NCBI GenBank assembly: GCA_018894105.1
Contig: CM032128.1
Coordinates: forward strand, 19,759,001 to 19,823,000
Direction of reading: 5' to 3'
Length of the DNA: 64,000 nt
Source of the DNA: Jacaranda mimosifolia
Lineage: Eukaryota > Streptophyta > Magnoliopsida > Lamiales > Bignoniaceae
The first letter of the stretch is position 1; each line of letters opens with the position of its first letter. The position numbers were made by a program, and so were the translations under genes. Below are positions 1 to 10,921 of this stretch, piece by piece. The notes below the pieces were generated by a model. That model ran no database searches. It was not told where the DNA came from and was given only the letters and a program-made list of their open reading frames with translations.

Positions 1-206
1 ACAATATTTATTATTTGTAACTATTACTTCTAAATTTTAGACATATTTATCATAAGCATTATAAACGCACTAAAAATAATATATACATACTAATACATAC
101 AGTAATAAATAGTATACACATATATATATATTAATACATTTATATAATAATAAATACACATTAGTACAAAACATATAATATATATATATATTAGTATGTA
201 TTTACT
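1..206. repeat. AT-rich flank of gypsy-1
   Basis: A very AT-rich stretch with runs of alternating TA (around 120-130 and 180-190) and no coding signal. It ends where the gypsy-1 LTR begins with TGATGTGAC. Nothing else is recognised here. Confidence 0.6.
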
Positions 207-529
207 TGATGTGACTAAAATTGAACTTAAATTTGATCAAAAATAAGGAATCAACCCTAAAGTTAATTAATTAAGTAAATGGGCTAGAGAACCTAAAGGA
301 CAAGCCAAGCTCATAAAGAGCACAGAAAAATCCTAATGGACCTATACCCATCAAGATTAAATTCTGTAAATATCAAATCCCATATAGAAATAAGGAGAAA
401 GAAATCATTCGCAAAATTTCTCAGAGCGAAAGAACTCTCGAGAAGAGCATATCTCTTTACGCCTTTATAAGAAGATGAACCGACACTCTGTTGTTTTTGA
501 AAAAGACATCACTTAATTTCTGAGCATCA
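207..529 (+). repeat. 5' LTR of gypsy-1 (Ty3/gypsy)
   Basis: This 323-bp segment begins TGATGTG and ends GCATCA, and is followed 6 bases later by a primer-binding-site-like sequence. The same LTR family occurs reverse-complemented at 43968-44292. The two share the start TGATGTG, a central block around CAGAAAAA(T/C)CCTAATG, and a TTATTTT spacer before the primer site. The matching 3' LTR of gypsy-1 was not found in the window. Confidence 0.8.
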
Positions 530-535
530 TTATTT

Positions 536-553
536 TGGTGCCATTTGTGGGAA
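536..553 (+). promoter_or_regulatory. primer binding site, gypsy-1
   Basis: The 18-mer starting TGGTGCCATTTGTGGGAA lies just inside the LTR. It is a degenerate form of TGGCGCCATCTGTGGGAA, found at the same place in gypsy-3 (22330-22347). Such a sequence pairs with the 3' end of a host tRNA to start minus-strand synthesis. The tRNA is not assigned here. Confidence 0.7.
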
Positions 554-574
554 ACTTAAAGGAAGAAAAAGGAG

Positions 575-962
575 TAGAGATGCAAACGTGTCGAGCCGGC
601 TCACAAGAAGCTCGAGTTAGCTCGAGTTCGATCTATGAGTCGAGACAATCTCAATCTATTTGTATCTAGGCTCGAGGCTCACAAGCAAGCCTACGTGCTA
701 GCATATAATTAAATATTATTTTTTATTTTATTAATAAATAAATATTATATTACTATTTTTTATTTCGAGTTTGAGCTCAAATTCAAACTCGAGCCTGCAG
801 TTATTTACAACTCATTTGTCAATTCGAGTCTTATCGAGTCAAACCAAGTCGAATCGAGCTCGAACTTAAAATTTAAGGTTGTTGAGCTCAAACCTAATAT
901 ATATATATTGAGCTTGGCTCGAAAAAAATTTTCAAATTCGACTCGGCTCAATTGGATCCCTA
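575..962. mobile_element. MITE-like inverted-repeat element rich in GAGCTCGA motifs
   Basis: About 388 bp with inverted ends: the left reads TAGAGATGCAAACG and the right, reversed, reads TAGGGATCCAATTGAGCCG. The interior is full of the palindromic words CTCGAG and GAGCTC. This pattern is common in plant hAT-type miniature elements. No protein is encoded. A clean 8-bp target duplication was not seen, so the hAT assignment is tentative. It sits in the leader of gypsy-1, between the primer site and gag. Confidence 0.5.
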
Positions 963-1490
963 GTTAAGAATGCATATGAGATTAAAAGCTCATGAACTTA
1001 GCAATCAAGTGACCTCAACATCGAAGAATGTGGAGAGTCACCAACAAGAAGTGCCACCTATTCGATGCCCGACCCTACTTTAACACGCGATTAGTGCCCA
1101 AGGAGGTACCTACATAGAAGGCTCCTTCTCATACAGAACTAGTCTTGCCTGTCGCATAGGAAGTATAAAGAACCCTCTTGGAAAGCATTATCACCCAAAC
1201 TGTAGCTAAAGCAGCTGATCGCCAAGACCTTTGTTTGCTGCAACCAAAAAAAGAGAATATTAATGCGAGAAACCTCGCACCCGTTGAAACTCAAAGATAG
1301 GAAGAGGAAGGCCGAGGAACAAGAAGGTGAAGCACAAGAAAAACCCAAGAGCCTAGAGAGTAACCATAGAGATCCCTTAAGGACTACCAGAATATGAGCA
1401 CTCCTAGACCCAAACTTTAGAGAAGAGGCAAATGAGTTGTAGCAAGCAGAAGGAATACACCCCCGCCTCAATACTCAGAATGGCTGGCGC

Positions 1491-1598
1491 ATAGTATTAG
1501 TACCCAAGTCCAATGGGGAATGGAAGAGGTGCTTTGATTTCACCCATGCTTGCCTGAGGAACCCATTCCTACTCCCATGTATCAATATTTTAGCCTAA
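1491..1598 (+). pseudogene. RT-like fragment (Ty3/gypsy)
   Basis: A 35-codon open stretch reads like the finger region of a plant gypsy reverse transcriptase: LVPKSNGEWKRCFDF, then NPFLLPCINIL. The family pattern is a hydrophobic strand, a K/NG turn, W+, C-D-F/Y, then YPLP-ID-L. It lies upstream of the gag-like sequence of gypsy-1, which is out of normal order, and it ends at a stop. It is either a rearranged piece of this element or a scrap of another. The match is by eye and short. Confidence 0.45.
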
Positions 1599-1639
1599 CT
1601 GGAGCATTACCACAACTGGAGCTAGAGTTAGATCCTGAT

Positions 1640-2720
1640 GCACAACCTGTGTCGAACAAGACTCACGCGTAGCAAGTACATTCCCCCGAAGACCCTGTCA
1701 TACCTATGACCCAAGAGACATTGAAGATCATACTGGAAAGCACCACATAGGCTACAACTAAAGCAGTAGCTCACTACACTGAGGAACACCATCCCCATGA
1801 GTTGCAACAATCCTTACACGGGAGTCGGAGGGATTCATCCTCCCTAAAGAGATTGGAATGAAAAGCTAATCCATGACGCGACAACTCTCTCCATTTCTCA
1901 CTTCACTAAGGAGGCAAGCATTCTTTACCCAAAGCAGACTTTGCTCAGCACATGCCAACATATGTTGGAGTTCGAACACCTTCCTCGACGCTACAACCAT
2001 TTAGAGGAGCAAGAAATCAATATCATCCTTTTGTCGTTATTCCCCCAAGGAATGGCTTATTTTCACTGGCGATCCAATCAGGAGCACTTTCCAGTGAAGG
2101 ATGACCTAACTACTGAAATATCTTATGGAGCTGTGGACCCCCAACAACACTTAAACAACTTCTTGACAAGAGTGAAGCTTAATATCACCCGAGCCAAAGA
2201 GATCCTCATGCATGACGAAAGGAGTGATAACTACAAGGAGCATAGCAATAGAAAAAATAGCCCTCCGAGGAGCATAGCAACTGAAAAAGTAGCCCTCCTT
2301 ATGCCCTTGCCATACATACACCATATATTGTGTCCTAGATGAAAATGTTAACCATAACACTCAATGCAACCTCATCCGACGACCGCCACAAAAGACCCTT
2401 GTTGAAGCTAGACAAAAGGTGCCACTATCACTGTGCCAGTGGACACACTACAAACAAGTGCTATCATCTGAAAGACAAAATCAAGGAAATAATTTTAAGG
2501 GGATAACTTAAAGAGTACACAGCTCAAAAGAGATCTAGCCCAAAGAAAGAAAAGTTAGAGATATGGGCAGTATCTAGCTACTTAAGGAGCATCAAATTAC
2601 CATGGCCCTGGAAAACTTCCCATTGCAAGAGTTATCTTAGTAATACCTGGAGGACTAACCCGAAAAGGCAAAGGCAAGGGACTGCTGTAGGACATAGACC
2701 TTGGAAAAGTACATGCACCT
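1640..2720 (+). pseudogene. gypsy-1 gag / start of protease, decayed
   Basis: The region holds gag-like protein sequence broken by stops and frame changes. Around 1705-1830 a piece resembling MTQETLKIILESTTQATTKA matches the gag N-terminal piece of gypsy-5 (reverse strand, 43661-43876: ITQEAFKTLLEGTT). The longest open frame is 1941-2342 (133 codons). Around 2418-2520 there is a decayed zinc-finger-like block (CHYHCASGHTTNKCYHLKD) typical of the gag end of plant Tat-type elements. Around 2615-2720 comes the pre-protease block (RVILVIPGG), equivalent to 10395-10420 in gypsy-2. No protease active site, RT or integrase follows, so the element was non-autonomous or lost pol. Confidence 0.65.
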
Positions 2721-3040
2721 CATGGTGGCATTTGAAGCGTGCTACTGTAATGCCTCATCATGATAAATAGCTTAGTTTGATTCTATGTCTGTTTTAGTTT
2801 TCATTATTAGCTTTCTTTCATTCTAATTCGAATAAAGCCTACATACTCAGAGATGACATTAGCTTATCATTGATATTTCTTTAATGAATGCAAACTCTTT
2901 CTTATTCTTAATATTATGTCTTTTCTATGACTTTGAACTTTGCAGAGCTTATAAAGAGTATTTGGGAAGTAGCAATTTTAGACATATATGCAAAGAGTAT
3001 ATAGTAATCACCAAGTATAAACCCACCATAAAAGCCCTCC
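2721..3040. other. gypsy-1 3' region, no gene seen
   Basis: Non-coding AT-rich sequence between the gag/pre-protease remnant and the tandem repeats. I see no ORF or known motif. By position it corresponds to the segment where pol would be in an autonomous relative. Confidence 0.4.
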
Positions 3041-3380
3041 TAAGGTAAGTGGTAGCTAATTTAATCCCATTGTTGACCCCTAAAGAGGTACGTGGTAGTC
3101 TCCCTCTAAAAAAGTCCACTATCAACATCCTTTGAGAGTACGTGGCATCCTAAAACTGTCCACTATCAGTTCGCTTTAAGAAAAAAAAGTCTACTATCAC
3201 TCTCTTAGAAAGTACATGGCATCCCAAAAATGTCCACTATTGACTCCCTTTGCTAGTATGTGGCATCCTAAAGAAGTTCACTTTTGGCTCCCTTTGAGAG
3301 TACGTGGTGCTCTCTGAAAAAGTCCACTACCAGCTCTCTTCGAGAGTACATGGGTGATCACTCTAAATACATTCACTAGG
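3040..3380 (+). repeat. tandem repeats (about 55-65 bp) in gypsy-1 3' region
   Basis: Six or so degenerate units share the frame 'GAGAGTACGTGGCATCC ... AAAAGTCCACTATCA ... CTCCCTTT'. Related units with ACGTG and AGTGG/CCACT words occur on the other strand in gypsy-5 (38820-39190). Tandem repeats between coding region and 3' LTR are a known trait of Tat/Ogre-lineage plant gypsy elements. Confidence 0.7.
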
Positions 3381-4300
3381 AAACATCTCGAAAGACACCA
3401 ACATCATCAAACAAAGGAAGCCCACCTCGAATCCTCACAAAGAAGAAGGTGGCAATACCTCAACACTTAAAATATATTCAAAAGAAAATCTCTAAATCCG
3501 ATGACTCCACATGTTGTCACGCACTTATTAGAAGCCTCTCAGAAAATCCACAAGTACACTCGTTCTCATCTTGATACTTAGTCTATACTCAACTTGAGTG
3601 TGAAAATAACAACCTTCCTCCCTTGGAGAACTCTACTTCAAGCAAGGTAAACCAGTGAAGATTCTAAGAGGGGGACTCCATGCCACCCTAAAATAGCTTC
3701 GTCACACACCATACTTAAAATTACTCCCACATCATGAACACACTGAGTACCTACAGTGCTTCATCACATAGATTTATCTAAGTCCAATAACAACTATTGA
3801 GGGCACTGCACCATCACATATTCTACTCAAAATCATGCAAATGAAAGCAACACAAGAAAAAACAGAAATCATTGCCCTAGCGCCAATCGTTGAGCACCCA
3901 GCACATGCTCGGGTGCATAAGGGTGCCCAGCGGGTGCCCCAACAAGATGCTCATTTCCTGCACATAATCTTGGAACTTCACGTAAGCGCCCAAATCCATT
4001 GCTTCGCATGAATACTCACGATGAATTTTTTTCCAATACTTATGATGATATCTTAATATCTCTCATTCCTCAATTCTCAAAGTATGATTATGTAATGTCA
4101 ACAAGTCATACAATTAACTATGTGTTTGCTTGAACGTAAAATAAATATAAGCAAAAATATTTTATAGCAATTAAATGAGAAAAGCACCAATACATCCGAC
4201 TAATACTTAACCTCTAGAGGATAACATCAATATGAAAAGAAAAAAAAAACTACTGTATAATTTTCTAGAGATAAATCCTATTTGCTACTGCTATTTTAAC
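3381..4300. other. gypsy-1 3' spacer, no gene seen
   Basis: Mixed-composition non-coding sequence. A short stretch with repeated GGGTGCCCAGC / GCACCCAGC words lies at 3893-3940. No coding region or element end could be supported. Confidence 0.4.
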
Positions 4301-6009
4301 TACATGTCTTCATTTCTATAGAGCCACTTATGTTGGCTCCTCTGCTATAACCTCCACTCCATTGTCGAGGCCATTCTTAAACTTCTTGGCAGCAATATTT
4401 ATCAGTATTATAGGATCTAACATTAATGAATCCTCTTTAGGGTATCACCCGGTCTCACCAAAACGCGGCGACAAGTCTAAATAGTCTATTCATAAATCAC
4501 CATCTCTTCCGCCTCCACTGCTTCAAAAAATTCATTAGAACCTTTAAATTCTTTGACAGCTTCTTTGCAAATAGCATTGATGAAAATCTTCGCAGCATTA
4601 GAACTCTTAAATTTCTCTCCACTCTTCACCTCCTTCACATACTTTGCCTTCTAACGGTTGTGCTCCCTACGTAGCTGATCCAACTCCTCTTCTTTCTAGA
4701 TACATTGTTTAACTATTTCAACAACCTCTTCCTTAAGGTGTTTGACCACAAATGAGACTCCTTCTACATGAAAGGACATATGCTCAACCAAGTCGCATCC
4801 CTATATTAAAAAGATGCAACAATGCCCTAAATTAGATAATCATAGTAAACTAACAAAGAAGAAAAGGAACTAAAACAAAGATGTAAGTTTGTACCCAAAA
4901 ATAATCACCAACAACTATTTTAACTAATTGGGAAAAGAGAATAACTCCAACTTCCCTTGATATATTCACACACCATATCCCACATACGTTCGACACTAAA
5001 TGCGGTCTTGTTAATGTCCCAATTAGGAGTCCACCCCACAACTCTGCCACAAACCACAGTGAAAGAGTCCTACCCCTCGCCAACATGAAAAGGGCAAGTA
5101 GACTATAAACAAGTTGTGGATCCATGAGCGTGCTTCCACATAGGACCAGAAGATAACACTTCAGCCTCATCACCGGCAGCATAAGTGCTCGCCGTTAGAG
5201 TATGTGGAGCGGCATCTTGCTCGATTGCCAACTCGGGGGGCTAGGCACTTGGTGGCGTCTCTCTACAATGCTGCTCTATGATATGTTTTTCAGCTACCTC
5301 TCCTTTTGCTCCCCGAGAGAGAATATTAGTGAAGTTAATCTTCTTTTCTACCAACATAGGGAAAACGAACCAAGTCAATATACGAACAACGCGACAAAAT
5401 ATATAAAAATACGTATACAATCACAAGCAAAAGCCATGAGTCTTAAGAAAAAATATGCCAAGTCCCAGCCGAAAACACTTAAGTAATATCGAAAGGAAAA
5501 TCAAACAACCTACTTTGGCAAAATTTGAGTGAAGATCGTGATGAACTTGACTAAGACGAATCAAAGAGATGGAACTATTCCATTTGCAATGAACGTTCCA
5601 AACATTATCTCCAACAAAGAAGAATCTATTCTTCCAAGAACCTCTAGATGAAAAAAACCTACACAAAACCTTGTTGTTTGGCTCAGGGAAAGAATATAAA
5701 AAAGGTTCATTCAGTACTTTATGCACTCCAATCAAAATGTGGTAGCTATCTAAAAATATTGTCAAACTCACTCAAACACTATCTTAAACACGCAAAAGAT
5801 GCAAAGAAGTTAGGCACGAACTGGCTTAGACACACACCATAGCCACATGCTATATCCAGCATAAAAGGGTCAAGTGGAAGAGAGAACTTGTAAGTGAAAT
5901 AACTATGAAAAACCATGAAATAGCTTCTAAGAGGTGACATCATATTATCTTGAGGAAAATGAAGGACAAACTTGAATTCGTTAGAAACATAAATCGTACT
6001 GTAGCGCAA
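4301..6009 (-). pseudogene. gypsy-1 antisense additional ORF (Transposase_28-like), decayed
   Basis: Read on the reverse strand, 6009-5779 contains LPLDPFMLDIACGYGVCLSQ followed by FVPN, and 5771-5421 contains NKVLCRFFSSRGSWKNRFFF. Both blocks resemble the antisense ORF product of plant Tat-lineage gypsy elements, annotated in plants as a 'putative gypsy-type transposon' domain (Pfam Transposase_28). The usual order is a PL-x-PF...GL-x-PSQL-x-PN block, then a W+-RFFF block. Further along (about 4830-4500) a charged, coiled-coil-like tail follows (EEELDQLRREHN). The parts lie in different frames with stops, as expected for an intron-containing, decayed gene. Gypsy-2 and gypsy-3 carry the same type of gene in the same antisense position. 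Its function in the element is unknown. Confidence 0.6.
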
Positions 6010-6124
6010 ATTTCTTTGTCTCCAACATTAAAATTACATGACAAGAAAATTTGTACAAATAAAATGAAAATGAAATTTATCAATTGTGGATTCAATCCCT
6101 AATCTAATCATCTAATTCTTCCCT

Positions 6125-6540
6125 TCCAAAGCTGATCTTAAAATTTGATGAGCTCCACGATGAATGCTTTGAACACCATGGATCTCCTTGAATGTGATTT
6201 AAAATAATGCTAAATTTTGAGGGCTTTGCACCTTAATCTCAAATCAAATACCAAAATTTAAATAGCTCCATGAAAAATGCATTAAATGTCATGGATCTCC
6301 TTAATTTTGATTTGATAAAAATAATAGCAATTCAAAGGCTTTGCACAGTAATCTCGAATGAATGCCAAAATTTAATGAGTCCATGAAGAAGGCCTTGAAT
6401 GTTGTGGATTTCCTTAAATTTTATTTGAGGAAAATAATGCCAATTTGAGGGCTTCGCGCCATAATATTGAATCAAATGCCAAAATCTAATGAGCTCTACA
6501 AAGAACACCTTGAACCTCGTGGATCTCTTTGAACTTGCTT
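6125..6540. repeat. tandem repeat, about 114-bp unit, four copies
   Basis: Four diverged copies are marked by TGGATCTCC-type words at about 6177, 6290, 6403 and 6518, with spacing 113, 113 and 115. Units also share GGGCTTTGCACC, AAATGCCAAAATTTAATGAGC and CCTTGAA blocks. The array lies just upstream of the reverse-strand aORF of gypsy-1, where its promoter or 5' leader would be. A TATA-like word (reverse strand TATATAAAGG) lies at about 6630. Confidence 0.75.
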
Positions 6541-8368
6541 GAGAAAATTGTTGAAGTGCTTTAAAGTTTCTCTCGCTTGCTATGATTTGTATTGTATGGA
6601 ATGAGCATTGATCACCCCTTTATATAGATGTTTAGTGGGAGACTCCCAAATAACTTGAACATCTTCGATAGTTATCTCTTCGATGAGATAATATCAAATA
6701 TCGTTGATTTGATTGATCTATGTACAAAGACACGCCACACATTGCACTTGGTTAGCCCAAAATTGCTAGGCCACACAACTTGATTTGATTGACTATGACA
6801 CTTCATCTTTGACACTTGTTGATAATTGATTTGTGTACAACACAAATAATAGAATGTTAATTAAAATTAACTATTTATCTTTTAGAATTAAATTTAATAA
6901 ATCCTAAGATATACATAGAAAATTTTAAATTAATAATTAGCATATTATTTCATACGTGTCATTCTTCAATTAGCTGAAAAATTAATTTGCCTCCAAATGT
7001 CCCCTCAAGATTTGTTTATAAGTAGTACTTCCAACACGTTTGGAGTGAAATAGTCAGACAATTATTCTATTGTCTAATGGATTTTTTAATTCAAGTAATA
7101 AAAATGAACTAAACATAAATATGTCCTATTTGATTGCCTAATTGTCCCACTCTTTTTTTTTTTGTCTTCTTTTATATATATATATATATAATAGCTCTTC
7201 AAAGCCATGTAAAACTAGAGGATATTTTTCATCAAAATAAGGATAGAATTCCACCACTCAAGCTGAAAAATATTCCACTGCCTGTTGTTTTTAATCCATG
7301 ACTATCCTTTATTAATGTTCAAATATATGTGACCCAACAACCACTTTGTAGTGAGTTGGTTAAAGGTGATCCCAACCCCCATTCATTAACTGATTTGCAA
7401 GGAGATTTAGACACATCCATTTCAAAGAGGGGTTCTTTGTTTGATAAATGAAGGAGTTTAATTTGCAAGGGACTACTTCGCCATGAGTTACTTTTAGAAA
7501 TATAATTCGTACTTCCGAATTGAAGGGACTTACAGAATGAAAGTTGAATCAAAAGAACTTCGGCTTCATTTCAGACTGCTTCTAATTTCTAATTCCAACT
7601 ACAACTTGAATTTTGGACTTCTGCAAGCACCTGACTTGCATTACCATCTCTCTCCCTTTTTATATAAATAATATCAATTCATTTCCAGTCGAGTCCTTTC
7701 TTGAGCAGATTTCATCTTTTGTTGCAAATAGGACCCATGACTATCCTAAACATTCTCCGACATCTAGAAGACCGAACTAGTCTAAACAACTTGGACTAAA
7801 ATATTTGAAAATGAACATTATAAAGGCGAGCCATCTCAGAAGTAAATTCACCCTAAAAATCCATGCAGAGCATTGGTAATCTGAGTTATTAAAGGCTATT
7901 CATCCATTTAACAAAGTCACCTTATTCCTTTTGTTTTCTATAAGCTACCCCCTTTAATGACAGCTCCAAGAGTCATCTATTTATATCAACATGTTCTCCT
8001 ACTGTAGTAGCTACAACAGATAAATCTATTTGAAAATTTATGCCAGTATGATCACCTCTTTAACTCTTATATTTTTCTTTCTCTTATTCATGCACTACGA
8101 CTATTTGATATATTTCTCAATGAATAGGCCTGAATTCAAATTAGTTTCAAACACACAACTTGACCCTTCTCCCTTTTTTTCTCTCCTTTTTTTTCATTCA
8201 TGAAACCAAACTCTATTTAACCTTACTCACACTTTTCTTGTAATAAAATCTCTTGTGTCTTCTTCTCCAGCCTCATTTCTCTTTCTTCCTCTCTTTTTTC
8301 TTTTCTTTTCACCAGTTTTATTTGATAAATAATTTGGTAAATACTTTTTCTTATTGGTAGCTTGCACC
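6541..8368. other. intergenic sequence, no gene recognised
   Basis: AT-rich DNA with a TA-repeat tract at about 7172-7190 and pyrimidine-rich blocks (8160-8320). Short ORFs here look random. No LTR matching 207-529 was found, so the 3' end of gypsy-1 is undefined. The pyrimidine-rich stretch before 8369 could be a plant 5' leader, but this is weak. Confidence 0.4.
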
Positions 8369-8503
8369 ATGGTTTATTTTAAAGATACTTCGTCCACCAC
8401 CGGAGTGCAACATCTAATTATTCTTGATGAAGAGAATCAACTTATGGAGAAAGGCACAATTTTAACTATTTATGTTCCTCTCATTGGTGGATACTTGGAA
8501 TAG
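8369..8503 (+). CDS. small ORF (44 aa), possibly first exon of a truncated gene
   Basis: An ATG in a good plant start context (CACCATGG) follows a long CT-rich leader-like stretch and opens a 44-codon frame (MVYFKDTSSTTGVQHL...). The frame ends with TAG one base before the gypsy-2 LTR begins (TGATAG at 8505). The family is not recognised. The peptide is mixed polar/hydrophobic with no obvious signal peptide. It could be a host exon cut by the LTR insertion, or chance. Confidence 0.25.
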   Translation: MVYFKDTSSTTGVQHLIILDEENQLMEKGTILTIYVPLIGGYLE

Positions 8504-8504
8504 A

Positions 8505-9063
8505 TGATAGTGGAGGATCCCAACCTCCACTACACCAGATCGATATCCCTCGACATGTCATCCCAAAAGGACACTCAAGAAGCCAAATCTCGCCCTAATC
8601 CAACTTCACGTTGCTCAAAGCATTTGACCTCACAATAGAGCGGCAGCCATTAATGCCTGCAAAATACTGCACGTCCTATTTTTATCCCATTATTGCTTGG
8701 TAGCACTACTCATGGTCCTGACAAAAGCTGTCAGACGATAGAGAAAGTGTGCGCCATTACCCATCAAGTCAGTCTGCAAGCATATTAGCTTTATCTATTC
8801 CAAAAACTATTTTACCCTTTCGAGGAAAACTCTTTATGGGGATCCAATTAGGGCAAAACTGATAAAGCACTACTGCGTCTCTCTACAAATAGTTCCCAAG
8901 ATGCCCTCTAAAAGTTGTGTTCCCATTTTTACATTTTGCCTTAGCTAAATATTCTTCTCTCTCCCTTCCTCCCTCCCCAGTTTACTAACTTAAGTAATAG
9001 AGAGATTTGGCCAAAGGCCACCTTGGCAAGCCTAACGAGGCTTGGTTGCAGGTTCGCCTTCAC
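8505..9063 (+). repeat. 5' LTR of gypsy-2
   Basis: It starts TGATAGTGGAGGATCCCAACC and runs to GGTTGCAGGTTCGCC. The same sequence family recurs at 37818-38343, with shared blocks such as CACTCAAGAAGCCAA, CACAATAGAGCGG, GGAAAACTCTTTATGGG and AAGCCTAACGAGGCTT. The last bases and the expected primer-binding site are missing here: sequence passes from the LTR straight into gag, so a small deletion removed the LTR end and primer site. Confidence 0.85.
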
Positions 9064-9099
9064 AAAGCAGATGGAATTTCTACAGCAACAAAGATAAAT

Positions 9100-10640
9100 C
9101 CCACAATCCAGCACAACCCCTTCACCGCGAGCAGATAAACAAAACCCAATCCATGAAATAGATGGCAATCCTAAAGGCAAACTAGAGCATGCAATGCAAT
9201 CTCCGGAACAAGAGGCAACAGAGTTAATTCAAGAAATTTTGAGGCCACATCAGCCTTAGCACAAGCAGCGATACGACCGCAACAAAGAGATGCATAACAA
9301 TAGTCTCCATCTTGCAGATTTCCATGACTGATAGGAAATGTCAAACTAGGTCTACAACTAAACAAAAGATTAGATTACATGTCAAAAAAGCATTCAGAGA
9401 TCCCTTCCTTCACGGAGGACACACGAAGATGGAAAGATAGAGATTCCAATTTCGCTCTGGACATCGTCGAAGAAAGTGTCCACCCAAATAGCAAGATACC
9501 ACAAGGCTCCCAAGATATGATAGGTCGACAAACCCACACAAATACCTATTGCAATTTGAGCATATCATGCATCTGCATGGGCATAGTAAGAATATACATG
9601 CCAAATTATTGGTCACCATTTTTCAAGGAATTGCTTTAGATTGGTTCATCAAGCTACAACCTTGATCGATATATTGCTACGACCGGCTATGTGATAAATT
9701 CCTCCATCAATTCACAAGAAGACGCAAGTCCAAGTTGCCACAAACATACCTACATTCAGTTGAGCAAAATGAAGGGAAGTCCCTCCACGATTTCTTTACC
9801 TGTTTCAATAATGAAGCTTCAAAAATTGATAACCCCAAAGTAGATTTTCTTGTGGGTGTTTTATTTTTAGGATTGCGGCGCAAAGGATACGCTAACGTCT
9901 TGGTCAAAAAGCGACTACAAACAATAGAACACCTGTTTGACTGGGTCGACACTAAGAAAATGAATAAAATGAAATTTAGAAGGTCAATCATAAATAAAAA
10001 GGCAAAACTAAAGAATGACAAGGAAGACAGAGAGGCCAAAAGAACTGGGCCTCCTCACCCCATAAGGGTATTCCATCATTACACCCCACTCAACACTACA
10101 AAAAAAGAAGTTCTCATGGGCATAAAAGGACTAAACATCTTGAAAAAGCCAAGAAAACTGCTGGAAAGATCAGAGCATAGAAACTAAAGGAAATACTACT
10201 ACTTCCACTAGCAAAAGGATCATAACACTGATAAGTGTTTCAATTTGCACAATGAGATCTAGCTCCTGATTCGGCAAGCCCACTTAAAGAAACTTATAGC
10301 CAAATAGGAAAAGAAGGAGAACCGACCTAATGGTAGGGAGAGGTCACACAGCCCCAATAGGAGAACAAAACCAACAACACTTTGCCAGTCACAGGTATCA
10401 TCAGCACCATTGCAGGAAGACCAGTAGGACGTAATACTCGATCCTCCAAAAAATTCATCTCGAAGCAACTTGTTGATAAAGATAAGGTTCAAGAAACAAT
10501 CTTCCATGTGTCCACAAGCTCAGAGCATATCAAATTCATTGACGATGATCTAAAACACATTCTGCGGCACCATTATGAACTCAAACTGGATTGCCCCAGG
10601 GTGATCAGGCTCCCCAACAAGAAACAGCAATAAGTAACTA
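9100..10640 (+). pseudogene. gypsy-2 gag and pre-protease, no pol
   Basis: A gag of Ty3/gypsy type, which would form the virus-like particle. The Retrotrans_gag core is seen as ALDWFIKLQP (about 9630-9660), then YDRLCDKFLHQFTRRRK, and continues in the 150-codon open frame 9735-10187 (NEGKSLHDFFTCFN, VLFLGLRRKGYANVL). Equivalent sequence is present in gypsy-3 at 23080-23450. A decayed zinc-finger-like end (FH..KDHNTDKCFNLH) lies at about 10200-10255. A pre-protease block (ISTIAGRPVGRNTRS, open frame 10382-10633) follows. It breaks off at DCPRVIRLP, exactly where the gypsy-3 protease continues. Protease, RT, RNase H and integrase are absent, and 3'-type repeats follow at once. Confidence 0.75.
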
Positions 10641-10830
10641 TACTATCAAAGTACCTGCAAGCTACTAAAAACATGTTTAACTAACCTGGACTCCCCGACA
10701 AGAAAAGGCAGTAGACATACAACTCCGAGAGATATTGCTAGCCCCTAACTAAGTTTGCCGGACTCCCTATCGAGATATGCAACACACTTAACCGGCGTCC
10801 ACGCCAAATGGCATTCGACCCCATTTAGCA
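10595..10830 (+). repeat. short tandem repeats in gypsy-2 3' region
   Basis: Diverged copies of a unit like 'GGACTCCCCGACAAGAAA.GCA' appear at about 10608, 10688 and 10760, following the abrupt end of the gag/pre-protease frame. The position matches the 3' tandem repeats of gypsy-1, -3 and -5. Confidence 0.5.
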
Positions 10831-10921
10831 ATTAAGAAATAGAGGAAAGAGGTCCATGGAATAATACAACCATCAAAACTAACCATCCAATGAAGACAAC
10901 AGAAATGTAATCATGTAAATA

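Noticed and set aside
3040..3380. CRISPR-like regular repeats
   Set aside because: The units are tandem and degenerate without unique spacers, in a plant retrotransposon 3' region.
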